From positions 1 through 64,000 of the forward strand of contig JAKPEE010000069.1 in assembly GCA_029552125.1 (NCBI GenBank): a stretch of 64,000 nt of DNA, written 5' to 3'. This document shows positions 17,727 to 27,208 of the stretch, piece after piece. Every line of letters starts with the position of its first letter. The first letter of the stretch is position 1. Made by a program: the position numbers and the translations under genes. The notes beneath the pieces are model-generated. The model saw only the letters and a program-made list of their open reading frames with translations, was not told the DNA's origin and did no database searches. Source of the DNA: Bacillota bacterium. Its GTDB lineage: Bacteria > Bacillota > Dethiobacteria > DTU022.

Positions 17727-19307
17727 ATGAAAATTATTACCGAAGAGACTATCAAACATTATTCCCGTGACCATAAAGAAAGAGTACCGGTTATCGAAGC
17801 TGTAAATGTGGGCGTTAAATACAACCTGGGCCGGAAACGGGATGATATCCAGTCGCTGAGCTACAGGCTTATCTCCAGAGAGCGGTGGCGATACAAAGAA
17901 TTTTGGGCGTTAAAAGGATTGACTTTTACCGGGTATAATGGAGATATTCTGGGCGTTATCGGCGCAAACGGCGCGGGTAAAACCACGCTCTGCCGGGTCA
18001 TTTCCGGTTTGCTTAAACCGGATACCGGCAGAATAACCGTAAACGGCAGTGTGACCGCCCTGTTTTCTCTGGGAATCGGATTCAATCAACAACTGACGGG
18101 CCGGGAAAACATCTTCTTAAACGGTTATATGCTCGGCTTTTCCCATGCGGAGATGAATAAGCTGCTGCCGCAGATTATTTCTTTTACCGGGCTCGGCCGC
18201 TTTATCGACGAACCGCTGAAGCGTTACTCCAGCGGGATGCGGGCCCGCCTCGGTTTCAGCATCGCCGCCATGCTGGAGCCGGAGATCCTGGTTCTTGACG
18301 AGGCGCTCAGTGCGGGCGATCTGGCCTTCAATGAAAAGGCGGCGCTGAAAATGCAAGAGCTTGTAGCCCGGGCCAAAATGGTGGTGATTGTTTCGCACCA
18401 GACCGACTTTATCGAAAAACACTGCAACCGCGCTTTGTGGATTGACCAGGGCACACTCAGGGCCTGCGGCAAACCGGGCGAAGTTGTCGCCGCATACAAA
18501 GAATCTGTCCCGGCCTGGCAAAGAACAAAAAGTAGAAAGATTAAACTGGTAAAAACCAAAACCACAATTTCCAGTGAGCGGGTTATCACTGTTCAAGGTG
18601 TGGGCGTAAAATTTTTACTATCAAAAAAAGAGAATTCTCCGGGGTATACTGGTTCACCGGGCAAGGGTTTTTTTTGGGCCTTGAAAGACCTTAGCTTTAC
18701 CGTTAATGCTGGTGAAATTGTCGGCATCATCGGCGCCAACGGAGCCGGTAAAACGACTCTATGCCGGGTACTTACAGGCATTTTAAAGCCTGACACGGGG
18801 GCGGTCAGCATTAAGGGCAGCACGACCGCGCTGCTTTCACTTGGAACGGGCTTTAACTCTCAATTAAGCGGCAGGGACAACATTTTACTGAACGGTTTAA
18901 TGCTGGGCATTCCCAGGAAGAACCTCATCAACATGATCGATGATATTATTAATTTTTCCGAGTTAAATGAATTCATCGACCGGCCGGTTAAAGAATATTC
19001 CAGCGGCATGAGGGCAAGGCTGGGGTTCAGTATCGCGGCCGCAATTAAACCGGACATTTTCATAATCGATGAAGCTTTAAACGCCGGAGACGCCTCGTTT
19101 TATGAAAAAGCCAGCGCCCGGATCCAGGAAATGCTCGGACAGGCTAAGGCGGTAATAATTGTAACTCATAGACTTGATTTTGTAGAGAAAGTTTGTAACC
19201 GCGCAATATGGCTTGAAGAAGGTAAAATCATGGCTGATGGAAAGCCTGCGGATGTTATTGAACAGTATAAAAGCAAACCAATCATCAGACGGCAGGACTT
19301 AAATTAA
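17727..19307 (+). CDS. Tandem double-NBD polysaccharide export ATPase (Wzt/TagH-type)
   Basis: A 526-residue protein containing two complete Wzt/TagH-like nucleotide-binding domains in one chain. Domain 1: Walker A GANGAGKTT (G79-T87), signature YSSGMRARLGF from about 167, Walker B ending D191-E192, H-loop H224. Domain 2: Walker A at about 336-344, signature at about 424, Walker B D448-E449, H-loop H481. A linker at about 255-290 separates them. All catalytic motifs look intact in both. Usual Wzt proteins have one NBD (about 250 residues), sometimes with a carbohydrate-binding tail, and dimerise; here the dimer could be built into one chain. It partners the permease immediately upstream. Confidence 0.9.
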   Translation: MKIITEETIKHYSRDHKERVPVIEAVNVGVKYNLGRKRDDIQSLSYRLISRERWRYKEFWALKGLTFTGYNGDILGVIGANGAGKTTLCRVISGLLKPDTGRITVNGSVTALFSLGIGFNQQLTGRENIFLNGYMLGFSHAEMNKLLPQIISFTGLGRFIDEPLKRYSSGMRARLGFSIAAMLEPEILVLDEALSAGDLAFNEKAALKMQELVARAKMVVIVSHQTDFIEKHCNRALWIDQGTLRACGKPGEVVAAYKESVPAWQRTKSRKIKLVKTKTTISSERVITVQGVGVKFLLSKKENSPGYTGSPGKGFFWALKDLSFTVNAGEIVGIIGANGAGKTTLCRVLTGILKPDTGAVSIKGSTTALLSLGTGFNSQLSGRDNILLNGLMLGIPRKNLINMIDDIINFSELNEFIDRPVKEYSSGMRARLGFSIAAAIKPDIFIIDEALNAGDASFYEKASARIQEMLGQAKAVIIVTHRLDFVEKVCNRAIWLEEGKIMADGKPADVIEQYKSKPIIRRQDLN

Positions 19308-19332
19308 TGTCTGTTTTAGAAAGGAGATCAAC

Positions 19333-20766
19333 ATGGCTCCAAAAAAAAATATAATTAAAAAATTATTTTATTTTGTTAAAGGCTTAATCAAATGGTGTTT
19401 CGGTAGCCAATCTCCAGTAACAAACTGCAATAAGAAATTACAGGGCAAGCCGATCGTAACAGGTTCTGTCAGTGACCGTATTCTTTCTAATGATAAGATA
19501 CTAAAGTTTTTATGCTTTGGATACGATTTTAGTGAACAAACCTTCAGAGATGTTCTTTTAATGCTGGCAAAGGCATCTGAAAATAGACATAATTTTTCAG
19601 ATCCAGTGAAAGATGACGAAGTTGTAAATCTATTAAAACAGGCTTTGGTCAAATCATTTCAAGAAGAACTCTCTTTGGCGGATACATCGAAGATAGCAAT
19701 CGGTGTAAGTGGCGGCTTTGATTCCAGGTGTTTATATGGTGCATTAAAAAAATTTTATAATGCAGAAAACATCTATTCATACACTTTTGGGTGCCCTGGT
19801 CAATACGATTACGAATTTATACACAAATATGGGCCTCGTTTTTTACATAATCATTTGTACTTTAATATTAATTATATCAACTGGGATATTGATTCAGAAG
19901 TGGCAAGAGTGCAGAGATTAGGAATTATCGCCTCTTATAGCGTTATGGCCCATGTTTTCGTCATCCTCCGTGACAAAGGTATTGATAAATGTAGAATTCA
20001 TGGTTTTATGGGCGATGCTTTGTCCGGTGGAGCAAGACCTTTTGGCGCAAAAGGTGCCGTAATTGATAAATGGGATGATGCTATTAACCTGTTCTGTAAA
20101 AAAAATAATCGCTTTAAGTTTCAGGAGCTCTTTTCGCACTATATATGTTTAGAAAAGTTACTTCCAGATGAACCGGATTTGTCAATACCCGGCCTGGATA
20201 AATATGATTTAATAGATTTTGGATTAAGGCAATATCAGCGGATTAAAATGACTGGCCTTAAACGCGATGCCCATGTCATAAGGCCATTTAGCAACTTACA
20301 TTGTATTTCTACCATGCTGTTATTAAATAATTCATCTGACCGGGAAAAAGGATATTTTAAATTATTAAAACAGGAATTTCCCGATATTTTTCCAGATTTA
20401 ATTGAAACAAATATCACTAATCGTATTGAATATGCAATGATTGTTAAACAAAGAATTAATAACCAGTCAACACAGCGACTAGTTAATGCCAATAAAAAAT
20501 ATGGACTTAACTATGCAATACCGCTGTCGCAAAGCGCACATTTTTGCGAATGGGCTGCATTTCATAATAACCCCAGTTTCAAAGAAATGTTTTTGGTTTT
20601 ATTGAAAGGTATCCGTCAGCGCAAGCTTTTTCCTGTTAAATTAATAGATCATATCTTTTCAAGATTTATGCAGGGAAGTACAGCCGAACGGAGAGTTTCA
20701 GCCGCGCAACTGGCAGGTTTAATTAATCTGGAATTGAATATTCGGGCAGGGACCATCGATATATAG
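19333..20766 (+). CDS. Asparagine-synthase-like PP-loop ATP pyrophosphatase protein
   Basis: A 477-residue protein. An N-terminal stretch of about 110 residues is unrecognised. Next comes an adenine-nucleotide alpha-hydrolase core with a good PP-loop, VSGGFDS (S126-S131), followed by SYTFGCPGQYDYEF and a C-terminal helical region like the synthetase half of AsnB. There is no N-terminal glutaminase domain and no Cys2 nucleophile, so an external amine donor or a different adenylation reaction is implied. Its C-terminal half is paralogous to the end of the giant protein at 26.9 kb (shared SAHFC, NNxSF and RFxxG features). An AAAGGAG site precedes the ATG. The DNA is AT-rich compared with its left neighbours. 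Confidence 0.8.
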   Translation: MAPKKNIIKKLFYFVKGLIKWCFGSQSPVTNCNKKLQGKPIVTGSVSDRILSNDKILKFLCFGYDFSEQTFRDVLLMLAKASENRHNFSDPVKDDEVVNLLKQALVKSFQEELSLADTSKIAIGVSGGFDSRCLYGALKKFYNAENIYSYTFGCPGQYDYEFIHKYGPRFLHNHLYFNINYINWDIDSEVARVQRLGIIASYSVMAHVFVILRDKGIDKCRIHGFMGDALSGGARPFGAKGAVIDKWDDAINLFCKKNNRFKFQELFSHYICLEKLLPDEPDLSIPGLDKYDLIDFGLRQYQRIKMTGLKRDAHVIRPFSNLHCISTMLLLNNSSDREKGYFKLLKQEFPDIFPDLIETNITNRIEYAMIVKQRINNQSTQRLVNANKKYGLNYAIPLSQSAHFCEWAAFHNNPSFKEMFLVLLKGIRQRKLFPVKLIDHIFSRFMQGSTAERRVSAAQLAGLINLELNIRAGTIDI

Positions 20767-20839
20767 CTAAAAAATTACATTTAATTTATTTATATGGTCC
20801 TATTAGTCCTTATAAGTTGTTACCTGGAGGTTTTTTATC

Positions 20840-22210
20840 ATGATGCTAACACTTGAAAATGCACTATTGCTTGATATTGTTCTTGGTTTTCCTTTCGGAA
20901 TATCCTGGTTTCCCGAAATTGGAGAAACCGATGCTCTAAACATTGATCATGCCCCTGAAACATTCTTATTAAAGGGTGAACAGTTGGCTGCCATTAAAGC
21001 CATGTTAACACGGGGTAATAATATGGCAAATCTAATTCTGGAAGGTCTTCAATCCGAAGCGGATTGTTTGCTAAAGATAAAAAACCCTAGTGTAACTCAA
21101 AAACCTATCGTTCCCAAAGGTATCTCACCCAATGATTACTACTCATTGGCCCTTTATTGGTGGCCGAATACCAAATCTCCCGGCGGCTTACCATACATCC
21201 GCCGGGATGGAAAAGTTAATCCTGAGTATTATTCAAATTTGTACGATGCCGTTCGCCTGAGAGATTTTACCGAAGCTACTTTCCTGCTATCTCTAGCTGC
21301 ATACATAACCGGAAAAGATATTTATGCCAAAAAAGCCAGCAGTCTCATTGAGACCTGGTTGCTTGAACCGGAAACGCGGCAAACACCGCATTTTTTTCAT
21401 GCGCAAAAAATACCGGGAATTAATAAATTACGTTACCATGGTATTATTGAAGCACGTCGATTGATTTATGTTTGTGAGGCCATACAATTACTTCACTGTA
21501 TAAATGCAATAACGAATCGCTTTTATAATCAATGTGTTAAATGGTTTGTTGAATTGTTACATTGGCTTGAATACAGTGAACACGGCCAAAAAGCGAAATC
21601 GGCCAAGAATAATATTGGCTTTTGGTATGATCTTCAGAGAGTAATTTATGCGCGTTTTTGTAAACAGAACCATTTGGCAGAGAACGTAATACGTGATTTC
21701 GTGCTACAGCGAATTGATGAACAGATCGATGAAGAAGGCAAGCTGCCCCACGAACTGTTGCGTGCCAAGCCATATGATTATGTTGCGTTTACCTTACTGG
21801 CACTGTCAGGGATTATCGCAGCCAGCCGTCATGGCGAAATACAATTACCAGAGCATGCTACTGACGAAGGGCGAAGTTTTGAGAATGCTTTTACCTGGTT
21901 TTCTGAAACAATCAAAAAAAATAATTTGCAAACCGCAGGAACATTCTTAAGCCAGTTAATCATAAGTCAAAAGCAGATTTCTGAGTTAAAGGCTGAAAAC
22001 AAAGCTTATAAGTCCTCTATGCAAAATGCTTCAAGCAAAAACTTTGAAAATAAAAATGAATTCCAACGGCTGATAGCGAAACTACACAATGTCGAAAAAG
22101 AATGTGACCGGTTACGGAGTGAGCTAAGCAATAACTATTTACTATTTTTTAACGCAGCAATTCGTTATCGCGGTCTAGAGTATCTCCTTAAACAAGCCCA
22201 ACAGCATTAA
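20840..22210 (+). CDS. Alginate-lyase-family protein with C-terminal coiled coil
   Basis: A 456-residue protein. Residues of about 100-330 match the alginate lyase family (PL5-like alpha/alpha barrel): YYSLALYWWPN, GLPYIRRDGKVNPE, a helical GKDIYAKKASSLIETWLL, and the active-site strand NNIGFWYDLQ (N257-N258). The family normally has N-N-H-G; here the catalytic histidine position is I259. No signal peptide is seen, so the protein appears cytoplasmic, unlike secreted lyases. Residues of about 370-440 form a heptad-rich coiled coil. The core is paralogous to the middle module of the following giant protein. GGAGG stands ten bases before the ATG. Confidence 0.78.
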   Translation: MMLTLENALLLDIVLGFPFGISWFPEIGETDALNIDHAPETFLLKGEQLAAIKAMLTRGNNMANLILEGLQSEADCLLKIKNPSVTQKPIVPKGISPNDYYSLALYWWPNTKSPGGLPYIRRDGKVNPEYYSNLYDAVRLRDFTEATFLLSLAAYITGKDIYAKKASSLIETWLLEPETRQTPHFFHAQKIPGINKLRYHGIIEARRLIYVCEAIQLLHCINAITNRFYNQCVKWFVELLHWLEYSEHGQKAKSAKNNIGFWYDLQRVIYARFCKQNHLAENVIRDFVLQRIDEQIDEEGKLPHELLRAKPYDYVAFTLLALSGIIAASRHGEIQLPEHATDEGRSFENAFTWFSETIKKNNLQTAGTFLSQLIISQKQISELKAENKAYKSSMQNASSKNFENKNEFQRLIAKLHNVEKECDRLRSELSNNYLLFFNAAIRYRGLEYLLKQAQQH

Positions 22211-22231
22211 GAGAGTATGAAAGGATTTAAT

Positions 22232-25200
22232 ATGGCTGGTAATAATAACCATTATCATAACAGTAAACATAAGATTCTTTTAATTAATTTGACAAAACTA
22301 ATGATTATGCGTTTAAGGCAACGCTTCAATAAGCTGTTGAATAAGGTACCGCTGCGCATTAAAAGGATTAATGATCCCTTAAAGCTTCTTCATGGTGTCA
22401 AACCGCACGATATAAATGAGTTAAAACAGGAATACCTGAAAAAAGGACTCGATAAAGTCCCGGACAAGTTTGTTCTCTATCGCATAATTGGCAATGATTT
22501 ATATCCTCGCCATAAAAAGGGGCAGTCTATTGAGAATTTGCAATTTCTATTAGAAAACGAACCGAAACTTGAAAGTTGTGAAAAGAGATGGGTGGTCAAT
22601 CGTATTATTGATCCGGATCAAGAAAGAAAAATAATTAAACTTTTGCGCTCACATCAACAACCTTTTATTCATATTCCTTTCAATCCAAAAGAGTATCGAG
22701 CAACAAGCTGGGACACCGATTGCTTCCCGGAACCGGGTTTTCTGGCCAGTGAGCAATTTGAAATTCTCCTGGAGCAAGATAGGATCAAGGCCCTTGCTGC
22801 TGCATATCGTCTTAAAAATAATTATGTGATGAACAACAATGGAGCACGTAATATCGCCCTGCGCGATGGCAGGAAGCGGGCAAAGTGGATTCTCCCATGG
22901 GACGGAAACTGTTTTATTACTACTTCGGCATGGCAACAGATACGGACAGCTGTAATCATTTCGCCTTATTTAAAATATTTCGTTGTCCCTATGGCACGTG
23001 TGACGGACAATTCTCAATTACTATCAGATAAGTATTCTCCTCGTCCGGTCGAAGAGCCGCAGATTATTTTTAGAATGGATTCAACCGAGGAATTTAACGA
23101 AAACTTTTGCTACGGACGGCGTCCGAAGGTGGAGTTATTTTGGCGCCTCGGCATCCCGGGTAACTGGGACCGCTGGAGAGATGATCCATGGGATTTGAAG
23201 CGGCCGGCAAGGTCTCCGGAAGCAAGGCAATTCGGGGTTGCCGGCTGGGTGGCGCGATTGTCTTCAGGTATGAAAATGTTAGAACAAAATAGTTTGGAAA
23301 GTTTTAAACAAAGAGGACGTGCAAGGACAAAGGCAATTATTGATACGCTACAATATGTTGATTTTAAATTTTTAGCAAGAACTAATACTCTTTCGTTTTT
23401 ACGAGCCGAGCAATTAGAAAAAGAGTATAGAATCTATCGTAACGGTTGGAATTCATCTTTAACAAAGCTTGTCAACCAACTGATAAAAGATGCTGAGGCA
23501 ATTATAAACTTTGGATTCTGTTCGATAATTGACAAGACAAGTCATCCGAGCAGTAACGCAAATGGCTACTCAAATCCAAAACTTGACTGCTGTTTAAACC
23601 GGGACATAAAATATAAAGTGCCTCATGATTTGAAGAACATAGCTGATCCAAAAGTGCATACGACGGAAAATGAGATCCGAATACATCCGCAGCGTTTATT
23701 CGATGATACCCTCATTCTTGCACTAGCATGGAAATTTACTGGTAATAGAAAATTTGCCGAATACGGTACACAGCTGCTTGAACGTTTTTTTATTAATCCC
23801 GGCACGCGGATGATCCCCCACTTGCAATATGAACAGGTCAATTTAGGACTCAATAAAATTAAAATTTTTGAAATGAAGGATTTGTACTACTATCTTGATG
23901 CAGTGCAGTTAATGGCATCGGACGGGACTGTCACAAACACTCTCCTGAACCAGTTTAAGGAGTGGCTATGTGATTACCTGGAATGGTTAATTAACCACGG
24001 TAAAAAGGATCGACAGGCAGTTGATTATCACGGTACTTATTACGATCTTCAGATTGCAGCCATAGCAGCCTTCGTTGGTCAATATTCACTGGTATATGAG
24101 ACCCTGTTGAGAGCACAAACACGAATAACTCTGCAGTTTTGTCCTGATGGATCCCAGCATAATGCCAACAATATTCATGATTGTATGTTAAATTTTCAAG
24201 CATGGATTAATTTGGCAGAAATCGCATCTCGATGGGGAATTGATTTATGGGCTTATAAAGCTTCCAGTGGAGCCAGCCTTCGCCAGGGGGCACAATGGCT
24301 TCTTTCACAAACTGACGCTAGTATGTTAGATCGCATATTGCCCGTCTGGTTTGCGATTCCCAAGAGCAATCTAATGCATGTAAAGGCGGCCCACTTCCCC
24401 GATTCTAAATATAAAGTAAAACCACTGTTTTCCATTCATGAAGGGGTTAGACCGTATTGGAATCTAGGTATGCAAGATCAAGAAATAGAACACCCCGATG
24501 ACGATCCCATGCAACTTCTTTTTAGTATAAATCCCGTTAATGTCGGCGGTTTAAAGAAAGAATATGTTCAAAAGGAATTGGATAAGGTCCCCGACGATTT
24601 CATTATTTACCGCATTATCGGCAATAATCTTTATCCGCTTCATGGAAAAGGGCAGACGCTGGAGAATCTTAAGTTTATCCTGGAAAATGAACCGGAACTA
24701 ATGAACTGTAAAAAGAAGTGGGTAATTAATCGCATAATTGATCAATATGAAGAGCAAAGCATTATAGAACTTTTAAACTCATATGAACAATCGTTCATCC
24801 ATATTCCATTTTGCCCGAATGAATACCAAAAAATTGGCCTGGATACTGAATGCCTTCCAGGTATACTATACCTGATCGATGAAAAGTATAATCAAATCGA
24901 TCCGATAATGCGCGATAAATTAATCGTAGCTGCATACAGGCACAAAATTAACTATATTATGAATGTCAATGGTGCCCGGAACGCCGCCCTACATGAAGGT
25001 AAGAAATTGGCAAAATGGATACTACCCTGGGATGGCAGCTGTTTTTTAACATCTTCTGCCTGGGAGGAAATTCGAACTGATATTGTCAGTATGCCATATT
25101 TGAAATATTTTGTAGTGCCGTTGGTACGGGTAGCCAATAATAAAGAGCTGTTGTCTGACGACTTTATTCCAAATTTGGTTGATGAACCACAATTAGTATT

Positions 25201-26926
25201 CCGTCAAGATGCTGGTGAAGGATTTAATGAGGACTTTTATTACGGGCGCCGGGATAAGGTCGAACTTTTTTGGCGCCTCGGCATACCGGGCCCCTGGGAT
25301 CGCTGGAAAATAGAACCATGGGATCTGCAACGGGCGGCACTATCGCCTGAAGCGAAGCAGTTTGGAGTTGCCGGCTGGGTAGCCCGGCTTTATTCCGGTA
25401 GTAAGTGTTTAGTTCAAGATTCTCGGCAACGAGCAATTGTCAGGAATCAGGTTATAATTGATACAGTTAATTACGTAGATTCGCTCTATCATAATAAAAA
25501 TAGCATAGAATCTTTGTCTGCAACCCATAACCATAAACATAAAATATACCAAAACAGTAACTATCAGTACGAATTTAATAGGGCACGGGCCAATACTTCT
25601 GCTAATTCTCCCCTTGTTAACAAATCATCTGCACAACCATTTTTCTTAAGCTCACGAGGTTTTGGGCGTGAAGAGCGATTTTTATTTTATCTTGCATTTG
25701 GAATAGTTGCGAACAGGGAGCAGGCAAAAAAAATCGTTGATCGTATGGCACAGTATAGAGCTTTAGGAATAAAGATGTTTGCCCAGGGGCGGGATCTATC
25801 TCAATATCCTCCTGCAGAATTGTACACTATGATCAGAGAACTGCTCAAAGAGATTGTGCTGGATAAACTAAGGCACCATGAAAGTGATCTACCATTAACG
25901 ATGGGCCTATCATCCGGCTACGACGCCCGGGCCATATTTTATGTTTTAAAGAAATATAATGTTCCTGTTTTTACTTACACTTATGGACAGGCAGGAAACC
26001 TTGATTTTGATTTTATAAAACTGTTATGCGATCGATGCGGCATCTCAAACTTTTTTATTGATACCAGTACCGTCGCATGGTCGCTGGATGATTATCAGGC
26101 TAATATCAATAATTTCCAGGATTACCCCTTATCCCCTCGTGTTGTAGCAGATTGGGTATTGAAAGGAAGTTTTCCCAACCGCATTGAAATCCATGGCTAT
26201 CTAAACGGTATTTTAACCAAGTCTGATGATCTTGAACCGAGCGAAACCTGGGAAGAAGCAACTGAAAAGTTCTGCAAGAAAAATAATCCCTTTAATTTGC
26301 AGGAGCATATTGGCCCGGAACTGGTACGGTCTCTAATACCGATAAAGCCATTTGTTGACCAAGAATATTTATCTTTTGACCGCCAACTGGATCTTTCGCT
26401 GCGCCAGGAACAGAGGGTACGCCCTATTAGTAATAATCACACAAGGTATGTTTTACCTTTCGAGGATTATCGATGGATCGGGTTATGGCTGGGAATGCCG
26501 TACGAGGATCTTTATGGCCAGCGCCTGTATCTAGATTTCTTGAAAAGCTTAAAAGATAACATATTTTTTGATTTAAATGAAGCTGGAGCAGTGGCAGACC
26601 GGGCTTCAATCAAGAGATACAATATCAGGAAAGTATACGGTGATAAATATCCTTTACGGTTAAACCCGGGCCAACAATCCGGTTTTGTACGCCCCTCCCA
26701 ACCCACAGCCCATTTCTGTTTACTAACATGCTATTTAAATAATCAGAGTTTCAGGAATATGATCCTGGAATCGGTAAACCGGTTAAAAGGAAGGCAAATA
26801 TTCAATAACTCATTTGTTGACGATATAACACGACGCTTTGAAGCCGGAGATGCAAGTGCAACAAAAACATTAAATGGGCTGGTTTCGGTAGATCTACTAA
26901 TTGAGACCGGGATATTTGACAAGTAA
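22232..26926 (+). CDS. Giant four-module protein: repeat domain, AlgL-like, repeat domain, AsnB-like
   Basis: About 1564 residues (1569 if ATG 22217 is used, numbering here follows the latter). ATG 22232 is preferred because AAAGGA lies six bases upstream. Modules: residues about 85-345 and 795-1055 are two copies of an unrecognised domain with YRIIGN, HxKGQ, ENExxL, NGARN (206 and 918), WILPWDG (224 and 934) and FGVAGWVARL near its end; residues about 435-750 resemble alginate lyase, with DYHGTYYDLQ (H605) at the active-site strand; residues about 1150-1569 are asparagine-synthase-like with a modified PP-loop LSSGYDAR (1231-1238). No signal peptide or membrane helix is evident. The NGARN and PWDG motifs suggest a sugar-nucleotide or glycan-binding fold, but that is a guess. 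Neighbours upstream are stand-alone versions of two of its modules. Confidence 0.75.
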   Translation: MAGNNNHYHNSKHKILLINLTKLMIMRLRQRFNKLLNKVPLRIKRINDPLKLLHGVKPHDINELKQEYLKKGLDKVPDKFVLYRIIGNDLYPRHKKGQSIENLQFLLENEPKLESCEKRWVVNRIIDPDQERKIIKLLRSHQQPFIHIPFNPKEYRATSWDTDCFPEPGFLASEQFEILLEQDRIKALAAAYRLKNNYVMNNNGARNIALRDGRKRAKWILPWDGNCFITTSAWQQIRTAVIISPYLKYFVVPMARVTDNSQLLSDKYSPRPVEEPQIIFRMDSTEEFNENFCYGRRPKVELFWRLGIPGNWDRWRDDPWDLKRPARSPEARQFGVAGWVARLSSGMKMLEQNSLESFKQRGRARTKAIIDTLQYVDFKFLARTNTLSFLRAEQLEKEYRIYRNGWNSSLTKLVNQLIKDAEAIINFGFCSIIDKTSHPSSNANGYSNPKLDCCLNRDIKYKVPHDLKNIADPKVHTTENEIRIHPQRLFDDTLILALAWKFTGNRKFAEYGTQLLERFFINPGTRMIPHLQYEQVNLGLNKIKIFEMKDLYYYLDAVQLMASDGTVTNTLLNQFKEWLCDYLEWLINHGKKDRQAVDYHGTYYDLQIAAIAAFVGQYSLVYETLLRAQTRITLQFCPDGSQHNANNIHDCMLNFQAWINLAEIASRWGIDLWAYKASSGASLRQGAQWLLSQTDASMLDRILPVWFAIPKSNLMHVKAAHFPDSKYKVKPLFSIHEGVRPYWNLGMQDQEIEHPDDDPMQLLFSINPVNVGGLKKEYVQKELDKVPDDFIIYRIIGNNLYPLHGKGQTLENLKFILENEPELMNCKKKWVINRIIDQYEEQSIIELLNSYEQSFIHIPFCPNEYQKIGLDTECLPGILYLIDEKYNQIDPIMRDKLIVAAYRHKINYIMNVNGARNAALHEGKKLAKWILPWDGSCFLTSSAWEEIRTDIVSMPYLKYFVVPLVRVANNKELLSDDFIPNLVDEPQLVFRQDAGEGFNEDFYYGRRDKVELFWRLGIPGPWDRWKIEPWDLQRAALSPEAKQFGVAGWVARLYSGSKCLVQDSRQRAIVRNQVIIDTVNYVDSLYHNKNSIESLSATHNHKHKIYQNSNYQYEFNRARANTSANSPLVNKSSAQPFFLSSRGFGREERFLFYLAFGIVANREQAKKIVDRMAQYRALGIKMFAQGRDLSQYPPAELYTMIRELLKEIVLDKLRHHESDLPLTMGLSSGYDARAIFYVLKKYNVPVFTYTYGQAGNLDFDFIKLLCDRCGISNFFIDTSTVAWSLDDYQANINNFQDYPLSPRVVADWVLKGSFPNRIEIHGYLNGILTKSDDLEPSETWEEATEKFCKKNNPFNLQEHIGPELVRSLIPIKPFVDQEYLSFDRQLDLSLRQEQRVRPISNNHTRYVLPFEDYRWIGLWLGMPYEDLYGQRLYLDFLKSLKDNIFFDLNEAGAVADRASIKRYNIRKVYGDKYPLRLNPGQQSGFVRPSQPTAHFCLLTCYLNNQSFRNMILESVNRLKGRQIFNNSFVDDITRRFEAGDASATKTLNGLVSVDLLIETGIFDK

Positions 26927-27208
26927 GCTTAGTGTGTAACCCAAGGATTTTAAGAAAGCCATGATATAGAGAAATTATTGACAAGTCTAACAGGTCAGGG
27001 AGCTTTTGATATTCAGTAGTTTTAATAAGCTAAGAATTAGGGCGAGCTGAATTCAAAGGGTATTAACGATATTCTTTCCAAGTATTTCCCGTAATGTTAA
27101 TTATTAAAATGAGTTATTTTCCGCAGGTGTCGCAAGGGTTAGAGACTGGATAAGTTGAATTATTGAGGTGACCCGGTTCAACGATCTGGTACTGGAGCTG
27201 GAAACGCG
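26927..27208 (+). other. AT-rich intergenic spacer, no gene seen
   Basis: This 282-base spacer separates the giant gene from a GT2 gene. It has stops in all frames and no ribosome site followed by a plausible gene. A TTGACA at about 26981 has no well-placed -10 partner. The base composition changes from AT-rich to GC-rich across it, so it may mark the right boundary of an acquired segment. Confidence 0.5.

Noticed and set aside
26979-27015. TTGACA as promoter of the GT2 gene at 27.2 kb
   Set aside because: No -10 element at 16-18 bases; best TA-rich box is too far away.
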